64,000 bases of DNA. Source: Melieria omissa. Taxonomy: Eukaryota > Arthropoda > Insecta > Diptera > Ulidiidae. The notes under the pieces were generated by a model. It had not been told where the DNA came from and ran no database searches. It was given only the letters and a program-made list of their open reading frames with translations. The position numbers and the translations under genes were made by a program. How positions within the stretch are numbered: the stretch's first letter is position 1; each line of letters starts with the position of its first letter. Shown here one piece after another: positions 1-13,012 of this stretch. Where the stretch lies: positions 51,903,993 through 51,967,992 of the forward strand of contig OZ020267.1 in assembly GCA_963971225.1 (NCBI GenBank), written 5' to 3'.

Positions 1-230
1 CATCTCGCGTTGATGTCGACAGGTTTATTATTGAAGTTTTCTGGAAATTTGTTTATCTTGGCTCCGCCATTAAGAGCAGTAATAATGGCAACCTGGAGAT
101 AAAGTCAAGGATTACTCCTGCCAATAGGATCTAGTATGGTCTCGGTGGGCAAATGAGTAGCAGAGATTTCTTTCGATCGACAAAACTTGCCCTCTATAGA
201 CCATCTTCAGCATTGTTTTTTGGCGACGAC
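1..230 (+). mobile_element. Decayed non-LTR retrotransposon (LINE) reverse-transcriptase fragment
   Basis: Reading from position 16 on the plus strand gives a peptide containing FVYLGSAIKSSNNGNLEIK, then SRITPANR, an in-frame stop at about 134, and further on SSRDFFRSTKLALYR. This order (VYLGS, LEIK-RI--AN, L-S-TK--LY) is the familiar C-terminal part of insect non-LTR reverse transcriptases. The stop codon and the loss of similarity after about 215 show a dead relic. The element continues beyond the left edge, so its boundaries are unknown. Family assignment rests on remembered motifs, not a search. Confidence 0.6.
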
Positions 231-3200
231 TGTTGTAGACGAAGGAACAACGAAGCATTCAGCTCGGGAAGATTTAGCATATGAATAAGGATGTTCGGCA
301 CAATAGTTGGAAGTGGGAAAGAGAGACCGTGTCTCCTTTCGTCTCTTACATTTAAAAAACAATACATTTAAAATGTTTTCTCTTTTAACATTACAAAAAA
401 ATAACCATTTTAATGTTGTTAAAACTGAATCAAGTTTCCATTGGCCGCACACACAAGTGGTTTTTATTGTATCTGCGTCATTATTTGCCGCTTAGTCGAA
501 TTCTAATCTCAATTTCTAATCCTGCAAGTGTGAGTGGAAATCCACCCACTCTTTGACTATTTGTAGTGCACAATAATTACACCCCTTCCGCCATAATGGA
601 AAACTACACACAGCATGTAAGAGCGCCATATTTTCTTCTTGCGCGTAAGCCATTTTTAGCAGCCCACACTACATACATTGACACACACACATGCATACAT
701 ATGTACGAGTACATGCATAAGAATTACGTACATTCACTTTTTGTGTACTAAAAATAAGAAAAGGTGCGGGAGAGGCGTTCGGCATTCGGCGTGTGGCATG
801 CGGCGTTTAAAAGCAGCAACAGGAACAGCCGCAGTCAGCAACTGGGGTGGGCACTGCAAGGCGTCGCGCTACTTCACGTGGTGCAGCACACGTTTGCGTG
901 GATTATTATCCATTTAATACTCGTGGGTGTACACCGAACATCCATTCGTCTCTGCATCCCTCCATCTAACCGACTAACCAAGCAACCAAACGGAAATAAA
1001 ATATTATTTGGAAAGCTGAATTGATTAGAACGCTGGTGCTTATGTGTGTGTGTGTGTTTGTGTGGAGCGGGAAACCGCAGGATAGATTTCGAAATCGTTT
1101 TCGAGTTATTTTTACCCGTTATTCCATATGTATTGTATGAAGATATGTATGAATGTATATAAGTTTTGTATATAAGTTTTGTATATAAGTAAATATTATT
1201 TCCCTATGTGCCAATTGTTGCTTAATTATACTTTCTCAATTTTCATTTTCATGTTCATGTTCATCCAGCATGATGCGAAATATGTGGGCGCGGCAAATGC
1301 CCACTGATTATTTCTAGGCGATTATTTTGTTGCCTATTTATTTATTTCTCCCTTGTCGACCTTTTTTTACTCTCGCAGACGAACGCAACACCTTTCCTTG
1401 CTGACCATCTGAGCAATGGATTGGTTCTGGCCTGCGTTCGGACATTGCGTTTTTCCAGTCCTTCAATTTGCGTTTTCACTTCTTTTCCACAACTTCACGC
1501 ATTTTAATTGAAATCTCCATGCGCCACGGACGGACGGCAGCGACAGCATGTGCGCTTTTGATATGGAGCCGCATACGCCGACCGCCGTCTGCGGTCATTC
1601 GGCCATTTGGCCAATTTTCTCAATATGCTCGCCGCGTCAGGCTTAAGTGGCCCACGTTAGCAGGTCATTTCGCCTTTCAGCAGCGTCTTTCTTTTGTTCG
1701 AACCCACGGCAACCTTTCGCCATGCTCCTCTTTGAGTCGTTGCTCTTTGATATCTGCGTTCGGCGATTATGCGGAACGTCATGTGCAGCCTCGAATGGGT
1801 TTTGCTGCCGATGTTGATGCACTTATGGTTTGTTTTGAGCAATTCTGCTCGTTAATGCTGCCTTCTGGATGTAAAAGAAAATTTATTTCAATAAACAATT
1901 GAACACAGAAAAATTGCTCAAGTCTGTATTGACCACATAGTATGCACTGCTAATGCTGTGGAATTAACCATAACACACACATGTTTGGGTCCTAAAGAGG
2001 CGTGCCAAATTTGTGAAAGGGCGGGCGTCATAAATTTGAAACGATTAAATTAATCTTGACGTGGTGTGCTGGTCATAAAGAATCGCTTTTAGTTTATTAA
2101 GCGAAAATATTTATATTCAAAAACCACGATATGAGTGCGGATTTAAAATGTGTTTACAAATTGGTACATGAATATGTAGATAAATATGTACATATGGACA
2201 CATATAAAGTCAACAATGGTTATCTACTATAAATAAGGAAAGACTTAGTTAAATTAAATGAACACATTAATTGTAATTGTTAAGTGAATAAACCGTAAAT
2301 ATAAATAAAATTGTTAAGTAAATTAATTAATTGAATGAATAAATGCATAAAAGCAATATTGCAAAAATTGATATAACTTCAATAGTTATTAAAATAAAAT
2401 TATGAAAATTATAAAAGAAGAACAAATTAAAGAAATAAACGTCTTATATTAAATACTGAAAGAAATTAAGAAGTAGTCCTGAAGAAACTTATAGCATTAC
2501 GCTTTTTCTTTTTGTATCTTTTGTGGAATCTTTTTTCTTTACTTGAACAGGAAATGTTCTGCCAATGAATGTTAAATTGTTGTAAAGCTGAAGTTTCTTC
2601 AGGGTTGGAACTTCTTCGAACAAGCCTTGATTAGGTTAGGCTTTATAAAACAGTTCAGGTAATACTAGGAGAGTGCTGTTTTCTTGCCGAGACGTTAGGC
2701 CATTTAAATTTGTTCTGTTTCTATATGTCTTTAGACCCAGAACGACAGGTTTACAGCTGCACCATTAATTATTTTTATTTCACAACATTCTATGCTCGAT
2801 AGGCTGGGTTTTATTTTTAAAGTTGTATAACCTAAATGTTGACCAACTACATAAATGAAAAGTGAAAAAATTTAAACAAAAACTTTTGCAAGCTCATATT
2901 TATATATAGCATATTTTTTTACCTAATGTATGTATGTATATATTAACCTAGTTTTTCTTACGCGAAACTTGTGCCTAAGCCTTAAGTTCAATGGGTTGCT
3001 TAGACTGAATACTTCAGGAATCACGTTTCATAGGTGAGTTTCTTGCTCATCGTCATATCCATCCATGTTCGGTATTCATATATACCAAATGCCTGTTTTC
3101 CACAACCATAGTTTTCATTTGGCCCACTTCTTACTTACTGACTTAACTGGCCATAACAACCCGTTACCGGACTACGGCCTGCCGCAAAAGCTCTTTCCTA

Positions 3201-3303
3201 GCGCTCTTCCTTATTTATTTAGACTTCGATAAAATCACAGATCTTTTGTCAGTGCATCAACGGTTTGAATTACATTTTTGTAATAATATAAATATAAATA
3301 AAA
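231..3303. other. AT-rich intergenic DNA, no gene recognised
   Basis: I see no coding exon with recognisable similarity. Contents include a short CA/CATA-rich stretch near 680-720, a GT run near 1043-1057, and a 15-bp tandem repeat (units ending GTATATAAGTTTT) at about 1157-1190. An open frame of 144 codons at 1468-1902 has no recognisable domain and no conserved-looking neighbours, so I treat it as chance. Confidence 0.5.
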
Positions 3304-3311
3304 CTAAGGAC

Positions 3312-4198
3312 CAGTGGCGCACTTTTTTGAGAACTTTGAAATCGAATAAAATTTAGATGTATGAGATCCAAAACATGTATGTTACCCATACCTGACATAT
3401 TTTGGTCCTGAAAGTTCAAAAAAGAAAATTTATTTAAAAAGGACACAATTTTTCTCTTTTATTTGAAACCCATATCTTCATGATTGCACAATCGCAAATA
3501 TTAAAAAAATATTTGAAATGTGTATGTCCTTAAAATTTTAAAGTCCTTTAAAAATCACTTTGGGTCAGAAAATGAAAACTGACTATGGCAGGTAAATGAC
3601 CTCTAGTTTCACGCCTATATCAACATTTGGATGGTTCACGGTGTAATAAATATAAAGTTGTTGTTTCACTCAGTGTATCATAACTTTGTAATTTTTCTTC
3701 GATTCCATTGATGGTAGGCTTAATATTTGCACAAATAATATATTTTTCATCTTAGTTTTTGAAACCAAAGGAAATGATTTATTTTATCTATAAAAAAAAC
3801 GTTCAGAAATTTATAATTTTTGAAAATGGTCCAAAAATTGTATTTTTTACAACTTTCATCTCTGGAAAAGCTAAGGTATTATCTTCTGACCGATGGATAT
3901 ATTGTGTTAGTCGAATGGTTCGTTTACGAGATATGTGCTCATATCTGAAACAACAGGGTAAAAACTGGTTTTTCCAAGATTTGAAAACGCTTCTCACAAA
4001 ATTTTTGTTGATCTTCAGTTTCGTGTTCAGCGGCCCAAAGTTAGTCTAGAAAACACTTTTTTAAGGTGAATTTTTTGTGTCGAGTAGTGTTATTGATGAG
4101 TGAACATATATGCGACGGTCTTAAATTAAATTTCTGTACTAACTTAAAAATATTTCGGGGGGTTTGGACCCAAAAAACCCTCCCTGTGTGCGCCACTG
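3312..4198. mobile_element. Non-autonomous hAT-like DNA transposon with 8-bp target duplication
   Basis: The 887-bp element begins CAGTGGCGCAC and ends with its exact complement GTGCGCCACTG, giving 11-bp perfect terminal inverted repeats. It is flanked on both sides by CTAAGGAC (3304-3311 and 4199-4206). An 8-bp duplication with short CAG-TG ends is the signature of the hAT superfamily. The interior is AT-rich. Its longest frame (about 96 codons) shows no transposase motif that I recognise, so the copy is probably a non-autonomous derivative. Confidence 0.8.
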
Positions 4199-4286
4199 CT
4201 AAGGACTAATGCATAGTTATAGAAAGTAGGAAGAAAAGTAGAGAAAAAACGAAGAGAATGAAAAGTCAAACCTGTGCAATCTATAA

Positions 4287-4905
4287 CACTGGTCTGCAAC
4301 GAAATCCTCCTTTAAATAAAAATATGATAAATATGAAGAGCTTAACATGCTGAATCTAGATTGGCTTCCTATTTTTTGCTATCACGTAAAACTTTATTAA
4401 CATTTTTTTTTAAATACCTTGAAATTCTGTATTTTTTGTATGCAAAGTGCAACATGTCACTTAAAATTCATTTTTTAGATTCTCACTTAGATTTCTTTCC
4501 CGAAAATCTTGGAGCGGTATCTGATGAACACGGTGAAAGATTTCATCAGGATATATCGCACATTGAGAGGCGCTACAACGGAAAATGGTCGGAAGCAATG
4601 CTTGCCTACTTTTGTTGGTCGATTCGTCGCGAAACTCCAGTAGAAAATATGAAAAGAAAAAAAACTACTAAGTAAAATGATAGAAACAACATGTAATTAC
4701 ATTGTCTTATGATTTTATTTTATCCTAATTATTAAAACGATTATTGATTTTTCGAACAAAAAATTATTTTCTTAAAAATTCCCTCACAAAAAATATATAC
4801 GTGAACAAATTTTTTAAAACCCAGTTTCTGTTGAGAAATATCACATCTATAATAATCGTGCACAATAATAAAGAGTGCAAAAAAAAATTTTTTTGCTGAC
4901 CAGTG
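4287..4905. mobile_element. DNA transposon remnant with CACTGG ends and TAA duplication
   Basis: Ends are CACTGGTCTGCAAC and, at the right, GTTGC-like inverted sequence ending GCTGACCAGTG. TAA flanks both sides (4284-4286, 4906-4908). Inside, on the plus strand, codons at about 4450-4675 encode a C-terminal piece containing HSHLDFFPENLGAVSDEHGE-type sequence (here DSHLDFFPENLGAVSDEHGE) followed by RFHQDI, ERRY and GKWSEAML. I remember near-identical peptides in many uncharacterised arthropod proteins of transposon origin. CACTG ends with a 3-bp duplication would fit a CACTA-like group, but the superfamily is uncertain. Only the last part of the protein is left, so this is an internally deleted copy. 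Confidence 0.6.
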
Positions 4906-4908
4906 TAA

Positions 4909-7900
4909 TTATTTGTTATATTATTTACCGCAGTTCCTTGAAATGGTCAAGAATAAGTGCGCTTTTATGCGTGATTTTTAATTGGATTTATTTAGTTTTA
5001 AGGTTACTTCACTAAAATTAGTTCTTTTATACGAATCGTGAGGCTCTTGATTCTACTCTAAACAGTTCTAAGTTCCATATTTCTTGTAAAGTTATGGTAA
5101 CAACTTGAATCTAGGAATATCAAATAGTAATAAGGAAATGATTACTTTGCGGTTGAAGTAAGTAGGACAATTGCCTCCAAAGCCTTAAGCTCGTGATCTA
5201 TTTAATGTAGTGTAGTATGTTTCCGTTTCCTTCTATCTGAATGCAATGAATAATTTGGGTAGATATTACTGTCGATATTCATTATCACTGGTCTGGCTTT
5301 ATGTTTTAAGCCCCTTTAACCCCTCAATGCAGCACCGAACCAAATTTTAATCGTAACTATGCGGTTCCACAACTCACTTTCACATCTGTGCGTACTTGCA
5401 TCCATTCTGCGCCAGCAGGCGCTCTCCGGCGCGTACTCGTCGTACATAAGTGTGCGCATTTGTTTGTGTTCGATAAACGGACAACACAACTGCGCACCGC
5501 TGTACTCGTACTACCCCATTTGCTGCCACTCGCCTTGCCACGGCGACACTCGAACGGATGCTGCTGCCACTGTGGACGCTGCTGGACATTGGCATTATTG
5601 ACGCCGGTACCGCAGCAAAAAAAGGAAACCAACTTCCCACTATTGACTCGTGCGTTTCGTGAGCGTGCGACTGTATGTGTGTGAATTTTTTTTGTATGTC
5701 CCGCTGTATATTTTACCGCTGCTAAAGTGCCATCCAGGGGCAGATGTTTTTTGGTACTGATTTTTCGTGCATTCTGCTGGCTTTTTTGCTTTACTTTGTC
5801 CATTATAAGAATGTGTTGTAACTACGTATGTGTGTAGGTTTAATTTTTTTCCGATCGTTTTTCTATTTTTATTTACATGTGGAGTGTGAGAACTGCGAAC
5901 GGGACAGTGGTGGTGGCCGTTGCTTTCTGTTGCGCAGATAATTTTAGCATATGTACATATATACACCAATACATAGTCTCTGCGTGAACTGCTTATATAG
6001 TCGTATATATGTAGATAAATATTTTATTGCTTAATTTTAGTATACTGTAAGGATGGTTTTGAACGAATATCAATCAATCAAGAATATTGTACAATATTTT
6101 TGTTTTTATTAAATTTCTAAGCTAAATCAATTCTAAAAAAAAATCAATAAAGAAACTTGCAGGCCGGCGCCTTTGAGCGTCACTATTGTTAACCCCGATT
6201 TCAAAGTGATTAGAGATTTTAAAACCACAGACAAAGTCAGATAATATATTAGGTGGAAAGTAACTTTTACCAAGTGCTCCTCGTGGGGTGTAATCCTACA
6301 GCGCCACAAGAGCACATCCGCTTTGCCAAAGCCGAAACCATCTATTGTTAGCTTGGGGATGATGTCCTGCGAGGTCAGTAAATCGCTCTGATCAGAACAT
6401 CATGTGAGCAGAGGTTTTGAACACAGACCACTGGCCGATTAGTAAACGTGCAGCAACCCCTTTTAAAATCAGCTGTCCCAGCTGTGGTAACCAAGTTAAG
6501 AGGAAACCTCACACCACAACCTACATTCTCGCCTAGGAAACCTGCATTCTCAGATTTATTTTATTTTTAGCGAATTGGAAATTAGGTTTGGTTTCGTTTT
6601 CATTAAGAGAAATAAGTGGAAAACAGAATTTCCTTTCGACAGTTGAGGATAGGTTCAACGAAATAATCAACGTGCGGCTTGGGCTATGTCCAGATGCAAA
6701 CTAGGCGCACAACAATTTAATTTAATTTAATACATATTCAATCTATTCTTGAAGACTGGGGAGACTGGACATTAGACAGTTGAGCTGGTAAATTTAATTA
6801 AATATAAATATATTTATATATACATACATACATATATGTATATAGTTCTGCCATATAGATTAGAGTGCTTTGGGTCTACTGTTTGCTCTTGTCAATAATC
6901 ATCCACCACACTAAAGCACGCTTGATGAATATGGATGCGGGGACCGCTGTATAAATCCAGTATATAACATGCTACTACAATACCCGATTTCTTACGAAAA
7001 ACTCTTTGCGTGAAAATGTGATTTGTATTGTAGCCTTTTATCCTTATTTCACCAACAGTCCTTGCTACTGTCAGTTAGCTTAGCCTTCATACAGAATTAC
7101 ACATAAGTTATTGAATATTTCAAAGTTTTAGAAATCATATTGGCTACCGGAAATACATACATTCATGTCAACCTCAAATGCATTCGGTATCAAATTTTAT
7201 TGAAATAGCAGAAGCATATGTTCCAACAGGTAACGAGTTGTTGTTTGTTTTGTGGAAGAAACGTTCGTTTTTAACACTTTTTCCGCAAAAATTCTCATAC
7301 GGGTGACCCTTGTGAGCGCAAATACATATGTATGTACAAGTATCTATGAATTTCCCCTTTAAAAAACGAGTCACCTAAAAAATAACACATTCTGATATAG
7401 AAAAAAGCGGCTCAATGGAAAATGCAGACAAATGCAACTGTGAATAGACCGCAGGGGTGTCATGTGCGGATCGTTTTTTGGTTGTGGTGCATAAAAGATG
7501 CCAAATAATGTCTTTCCCTTGCGTGTTTTTTGTCCCTTTGCTGTGCTATTCATCGGTAACACGAGTAATTGTAAGCAACAACAAACTTCGAACAGGTGGT
7601 GAAACTGTGCACAAAATTGAAATGCAATGGAAACACACTGTGTTCCCCTCATGTTTCCGAGAAGAATGAAATTTTTTGCTGTGTTTTTTGCCAATGCGCA
7701 GATTTTGATTTTTGATAAAAAGTGACAATCGATGACATTAATAGCAGCGCATTTTAAAATTTGGTATTGAAGAATTGTGGAGCAATCATTCGATATCGGC
7801 GGGTGTCATTTACAATTCATTGACAGGTACAAACTGAAGCTAAGAACGATTCAATATTGCAACGGATGTGGTTTTCGATTTCAATCACTAACACGGATCC

Positions 7901-9496
7901 GTATGGCAATGCGTCAGTGTGGAGCAACAGTCAAGTGGGCGCAACGCTTCTGCTCAAAAGGCAAACACTTTGAATAAAGCACACGCCCACCGCTTCTGAA
8001 AATAGTTTTCGCTATATTTGCAGTGGAATTTGCCTCAAGCCACCGGTGGGTGTGGCACGTAATATTACCGCACAATAATGGCTGGCAAAAAATCGAAGGA
8101 TGTGTCTTTAGCATGTGCTGCTTGGTGGCCTTGCAGACTTATAGTCTTCGAACCGTTATATGAAACTGTGCCAATGTCTGGGGTACTTATTGTTGAGGCA
8201 GAATGCAGCGAAACTAATCGGAAAAAGTATCGCGTGTTGGCAGTGGGAGATTAACATAGGTTATAGCTGGATTGGATGCTAGGAGCAGCTGCCGCTACTT
8301 ATCGGTGCGTTTCAATAGAATAAGTTGAATAATTGCAGCATCCAAAGTGCCTGCAATTGCATGACATTTGCGAAAAATCATCGAGCGGCTGTCACAAAAC
8401 CCTTTGAGCGCATTTCTCCATTTTCACACAATGCCGCAACCCGTCACCTGGTGCTGGGCCGCATGTTAATTCGCAACAATTGCATGTGATTACTTGCTAT
8501 TATTTCACACTCACCCAGCGACCAAATCGAATCCAAACTCGCAACCGAAAATCGAAAGGAAAACGCCAGGCAGGTGCTACGCTTCACTTTCGCTGCAATT
8601 TTCACCCAACATTCACAATGGCCGCTCTGCATTCGCTCTGTGATTTCACATTCGCATACAATTTCCCAAAAATCATCCATCAATTCGGCTCACAAAACCC
8701 CTACCGCACTTACCGCAAGATGCAAAGCATTTGTTGCCGTTCTCTTATTTATTTGTTTTATTTGCCTGAAGTACTCGGCCATTCCGGGCCTAAGAGCTCA
8801 GCTAGAGATTTTTTCAGCTGTTCTTCAAAGGGTGAACTGGCTGAGGTTGCGCCCGGTGCTGCGGCTGGTATTCAAATACAGCCGATGCGAAGTGAAGTGA
8901 ATTGAGTTGAATTGAAATGTTGCCGCTTTTGATTTCTCATTGGAGATGCCGTATTAACGCCTATAAAGTGAATTTTAGGGTTATTCTGCTGCTGGTTTTT
9001 GCACGGGAAATTGTCACATTTTTATTGTTTATTATTATTTCAATGCTATCCTTTCACTTCCGTTGCCAAGAATACATCAATACTTGAGGGGTAAAGAAAT
9101 GCGACTTTGTCACATTTTCGAATGGAAGAATGCAGCTGTTGGTGGACGGTATTTTGGTAGTACATACATAAATATTAAAATGTTTGTTGTTAAATGCGAA
9201 AGTTTTTTTACTCCATACTGGGGTTTTCCAAATTGGTTTATTGGACAGAGTGATTTAATTTTAACCCCCAATTGCCCACCCTGAGTCCAAAGTTACTCAC
9301 TACGAACTTTAATAAGTTAGAACAGGATTAGTTTTTGTGCTTCGGCGTCCAGCTTTTGTATTCCTTAGCTTACCTTACCGTAGGTTTTGGTTTAAAAGTT
9401 ATTATGTAAAAAGAATTGTTTTTCTTAATTTATTTATATCTTTTGTGTTCGTAAAATGCTTCGTATATGTTTTTCAGAGTATGTTATTTGGTTTCT
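4909..9496. other. Intergenic DNA, no gene recognised
   Basis: Nothing here reads as a supported gene. Several frames of 80-150 codons overlap each other on both strands around 5357-5803 and 8440-8905, in GC-richer DNA. They share no domains with known families and lack a consistent splice or start context. Such GC-richer islands in fly intergenic DNA are often regulatory, but I have no direct evidence of that here. Confidence 0.4.
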
Positions 9497-10032
9497 GCCC
9501 AAAAAAAATGTGCTCCGAAGAAGGCAAAGACTGTCCCATCGGTCGGAAAGGTTATGGCCACCGTTTTCTGGGATTTACAAGGTGTGATCTACATCGACTA
9601 CATGGAGAAGGGCAAAACGGTCACAGGGCTCTACTATCCCGAACTATTGGACCGATTCGATGTTGAATTGCAGATAAAACGGCCCCATTTTGCGAAGAAA
9701 AACCATGACACAACCATGACAACGCACCAGCACACACCTCCGCCGACGTCACGACCAAATTGGTCGCATTAGGCCACCGTTTTCTCCAGATTTGGCCCCG
9801 TGTGACTTCTTTTTGTTTCCAAACTTGAAAAAGTCACTCGCCGGGCATAAATTTGAGTCGAATGAGGAGGTTATCGCCGCCACGGAGGCCTCCAGAAAAC
9901 GTATTTTTCAAACGGGTTAAAGAAGTTGGAGCATGACTGGGTCATGTATATCGAGTTGAAAGGAGACTACGTTGAGAAATAAATTGCTTTCGTTTTTCTT
10001 TTGTAAGCTAAGTACTTATCGGACCACCCTCG
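9497..10032 (+). mobile_element. 5'-truncated mariner transposon remnant
   Basis: The plus strand encodes mariner transposase pieces: VMATVFWDLQGVIYIDYMEK with the catalytic-region WD, then LLDRFDVELQIKRPH, and in another frame FSPDLAPCDFFLFPNLKKSL, which contains the SPDLAP-D-FLFP block of the DD34D family. A run ending GGAGACTACGTTGAGAAATAA matches the usual transposase end. It is followed about 50 bp later by a terminal repeat ending GGACCACCCTCG next to TA. Frameshifts, loss of the region between the two catalytic blocks and absence of the 5' half make it inactive. Confidence 0.8.
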
Positions 10033-12607
10033 TAGATGTTGCATTATTTCTAAAACAAAAAATGTGAGTCCCGGGATTTCAGGGTGGGTAGATCGTGATT
10101 TTAATAGGGGTGGGTGTTTGAGGGTTAAACCGATAACATTTTTTTTCATTTTTACCACTAGATTCAATCCAATTAAGACTAAACTGAGTTACTCGATTTC
10201 CATATTTTCTACTTCATCTTTTCCAGGTGGTTACACAAGTCTGTTTTCGTTTGATACTTCCAAAAAAGGCGGTCTTCCATGGTAAACCGACTATATCTTT
10301 TACTGGTGAAGCTGGAACTTCAGCTCACATAAGATCGAAAGGATGGAACACAGCCAGTGGGCAATGATTCGCTGTGCTACTTTTTAGTTGTGAAATTAAT
10401 TTTTTAACGAATCAATGCACAGGCGTTGCTCTAGAAAGGAAAAAACATTAAGATTTGAAACGTTGTGTAAGGAACCTGCTAGACCTTGCTTTAAAGTAAT
10501 TCGCGTGAATTATTAAAGTAATCGCGTGAAACTCGTGGTTTCTGGGAATAGTAGAGATCGATATTTTTTAAACTGAATGTTTTTCTTTAATATTTCTCCT
10601 AACAGTACAGAACTCATACTTAACTTTGCCTTCAATTTTGACAGCATTTTGTGTCCATTTTATATTGGATTGATTGATCTATTAACATCTCTAGAATTAT
10701 ATTTAAAAGGAATCATGACTGGAAAATGTTTTGACAATCGTTCTAACCTCCATTTCTAACATCCTTTGAACGATTTTTTTACTTGTTCGAACTTTGCCGC
10801 ATATTTGTCTCGCTTCAATTTTCCAATTTCAATTTCTCCGCCTGCAACACACGACAAAATGGCACCTATCCCAACGCACATTTATTTGTTCTTCACTTAG
10901 CTGCTGTTATTTTTAATTTAATTGTCGACAACACAAGTCTGCCATATTTTTTCCAATCAACAAAACTAAATTCTCATTTCGTGAACCCCATTTAGAAAGT
11001 GCCACACAAACAAAACACTACGCAACGCAACAAAAAGGGGGAACACCACATTTTACCCACTCAAAGAGTAAAGAAAAAAGTACACAAACTCGAATGGCAA
11101 CTTCTTAACGCTATTTTACGACAAGGGGGAAAAATAAACCGCACCAATCTGAATCCGAGGCACCAATCACAACGAAAGGGGTCAGCGAATGTGTGTGTGT
11201 GTGTGTGTGTGTGTGTAGTGTCTGCTGCGGCCAGCGCGGGATTTATTTTTACCCAACATTGTGTGCCGCCTTGAGCTGCCGCAAGCCAATATTCCCTCGT
11301 CATTTGAAGCCGAGCCGACATTGAACTTGAAAATGAAAAATGAAAGTGTTAAAAAGGCGTCGGCGCCGCGTGCCGCGTGCCGCCTGCCGCGTGGTCCATG
11401 TCTTCTTCCCTCCATTAATGAGCTCTCTTTATTATTATCGACAACGCTGCCGCCTGTGTTTTCCGATCGCACGGGCTTCCCTGCTTATGTAATCGCACCC
11501 TTTCACATACGCTCGTCGGCATCTTGACACCATCAATAAGGAACGAGTAAATATTGAGTTTGTAGATGCCCAAAGAGCATTCGAATCCATTCAACACTCC
11601 TTTCCTTCGACGACAAAAGCGATAGAAGTTTATTTTTATCAAAATGTCAACACTTCACTGCTTCCATGTTTTGTAGTCACAGAAAAAACAACAACCAAAT
11701 CGAGTGAGTCCCTTTTTCATGTCCCTTTTCATAATTTTTTTTATCCCATAAGAAAACGCAACACGCATGCGCAACCCTTACGTGCGTTGCATAAGCAGAG
11801 CAACGCACAAACGAGGCCATTGTGTGGTGTAAAAAAGGAGCAGAAATTACCCTCATCATATCAATTACGAAGTCGAGTCGCGTGTCAAATTAACCACCAA
11901 TAAAAATGCGTTCCATAAAAAATATCAACTTCCGTTTTTTGTATTCCGCTTCCCCTCGATTGGCGCATACAAAAAAGTGTGTGATAAATTATGTTGTAAT
12001 CGTATACATGTGGCACACACCCTTAATTTGATTTTAAGCGCCACTTAAACAAATTTTTATGAAGTGCCGCCGCTCGTACCCTAAAAAAATACCCTCCCGA
12101 ATTGCGCGATTGCTGGCTTTTTTCGTAGTTTTTTGGTTTCATGGCGAGGGGATTTTTTACACACTCGTGGAAAATGCGCTTATCGGCAGTGCGGCAGGGA
12201 AGCAGATTGTGTTGTTGGTAATGTGAATAGAAAATTGCGCATTTAACCCCACTTGATCTTCTTAGTGGTTGTGTCGATCGGCAGTGGTTGATGTGGGCAG
12301 ACCAGGTTTTGGGAAAAAGGCGGAGTTTGACTGCGAACAGTTTTTTATGAAAATTAACTTCAAGTGCGGAAGTGTTTTGATTGGTTGTATTGTAAACAAT
12401 ACAAATATCTGAGATACAAAGGAGAACATTGAAAACCTATGTAGAGGCTGCCTTATGAAGGGTGGAAGATCGGCTAATTACTGTTCAAATGTAATTTTTC
12501 CTTTGCAACTCTTGATTACATGTAGCAACGATCCAGATACTTGAGATGTTAGTGAAAAACAGCTTCAAACCATTGATCACATAGGATTTTTCAATACGGA
12601 TGCTTGA
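10033..12607. other. Intergenic DNA with (GT)13 microsatellite, no gene recognised
   Basis: No exon is recognised. A perfect (GT)13 run lies at 11191-11216. Around 11220-11480 the DNA is GC-richer and open in several frames on both strands, but none of the peptides resembles a family I know. Confidence 0.45.
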
Positions 12608-12915
12608 GGCAGCCGCCGTAGGTCAGCTGGCTAGTGCGTTGGGCCGCGAGTCAAGACTCCGCGAGTTCAATACTCCGTTGCGTTAACACCGAAAAAAAAA
12701 AGAAAAACAACAATTTTTCTTTCGGCAGCTGTCCTCTCAGCAGGAAATGGCAAACCTCTGAGAGTAAAATTGCCTTTGAAAAAGCTCCCAACTCGCCGTT
12801 CGGAATCGGAATAATAACTGGAGGTCCCTTCCAACCGTGTAAAAACATTCGCACGCCCAACACGGTTGGTTGCGGGTAGCTAAGCCTTAGTCTCGTAATC
12901 GGGCTATCGTGTCAG
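12608..12915 (+). mobile_element. tRNA-derived SINE
   Basis: The 5' part is tRNA-like. An RNA polymerase III A box, TAGGTCAGCTGG, lies at 12619-12630 (one mismatch to TRGCNNAGYNGG). A B-box-like GAGTTCAATACTC lies at 12663-12675. An A-rich linker and a tRNA-unrelated body follow, with the phrases CAGGAAATGGCAAACCTC, GAAAAAGCTC, GCCGTTCGGAATCGG and GGAGGTCCCTTCC. I remember the same phrases, in the same order, in a common tephritid SINE. No tRNA cloverleaf function is expected. The exact 3' end is unclear. Confidence 0.7.
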
Positions 12916-13012
12916 TCAATATACTTGAAATTTATTAATTAAAGCAGCCATTTTGGTGAAGCGACATCTAGAAAATTATTATTTTTTGTTTAGTTTTACA
13001 ATGTTTCTCATC

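Noticed and set aside
1468..1902. Plus-strand frame of 144 codons
   Set aside because: No signal peptide, domain or family similarity that I can see; composition like surrounding intergenic DNA.
5357..5803. Minus-strand frame of 148 codons
   Set aside because: Several overlapping frames on both strands in the same GC-richer patch, none resembling a protein family.
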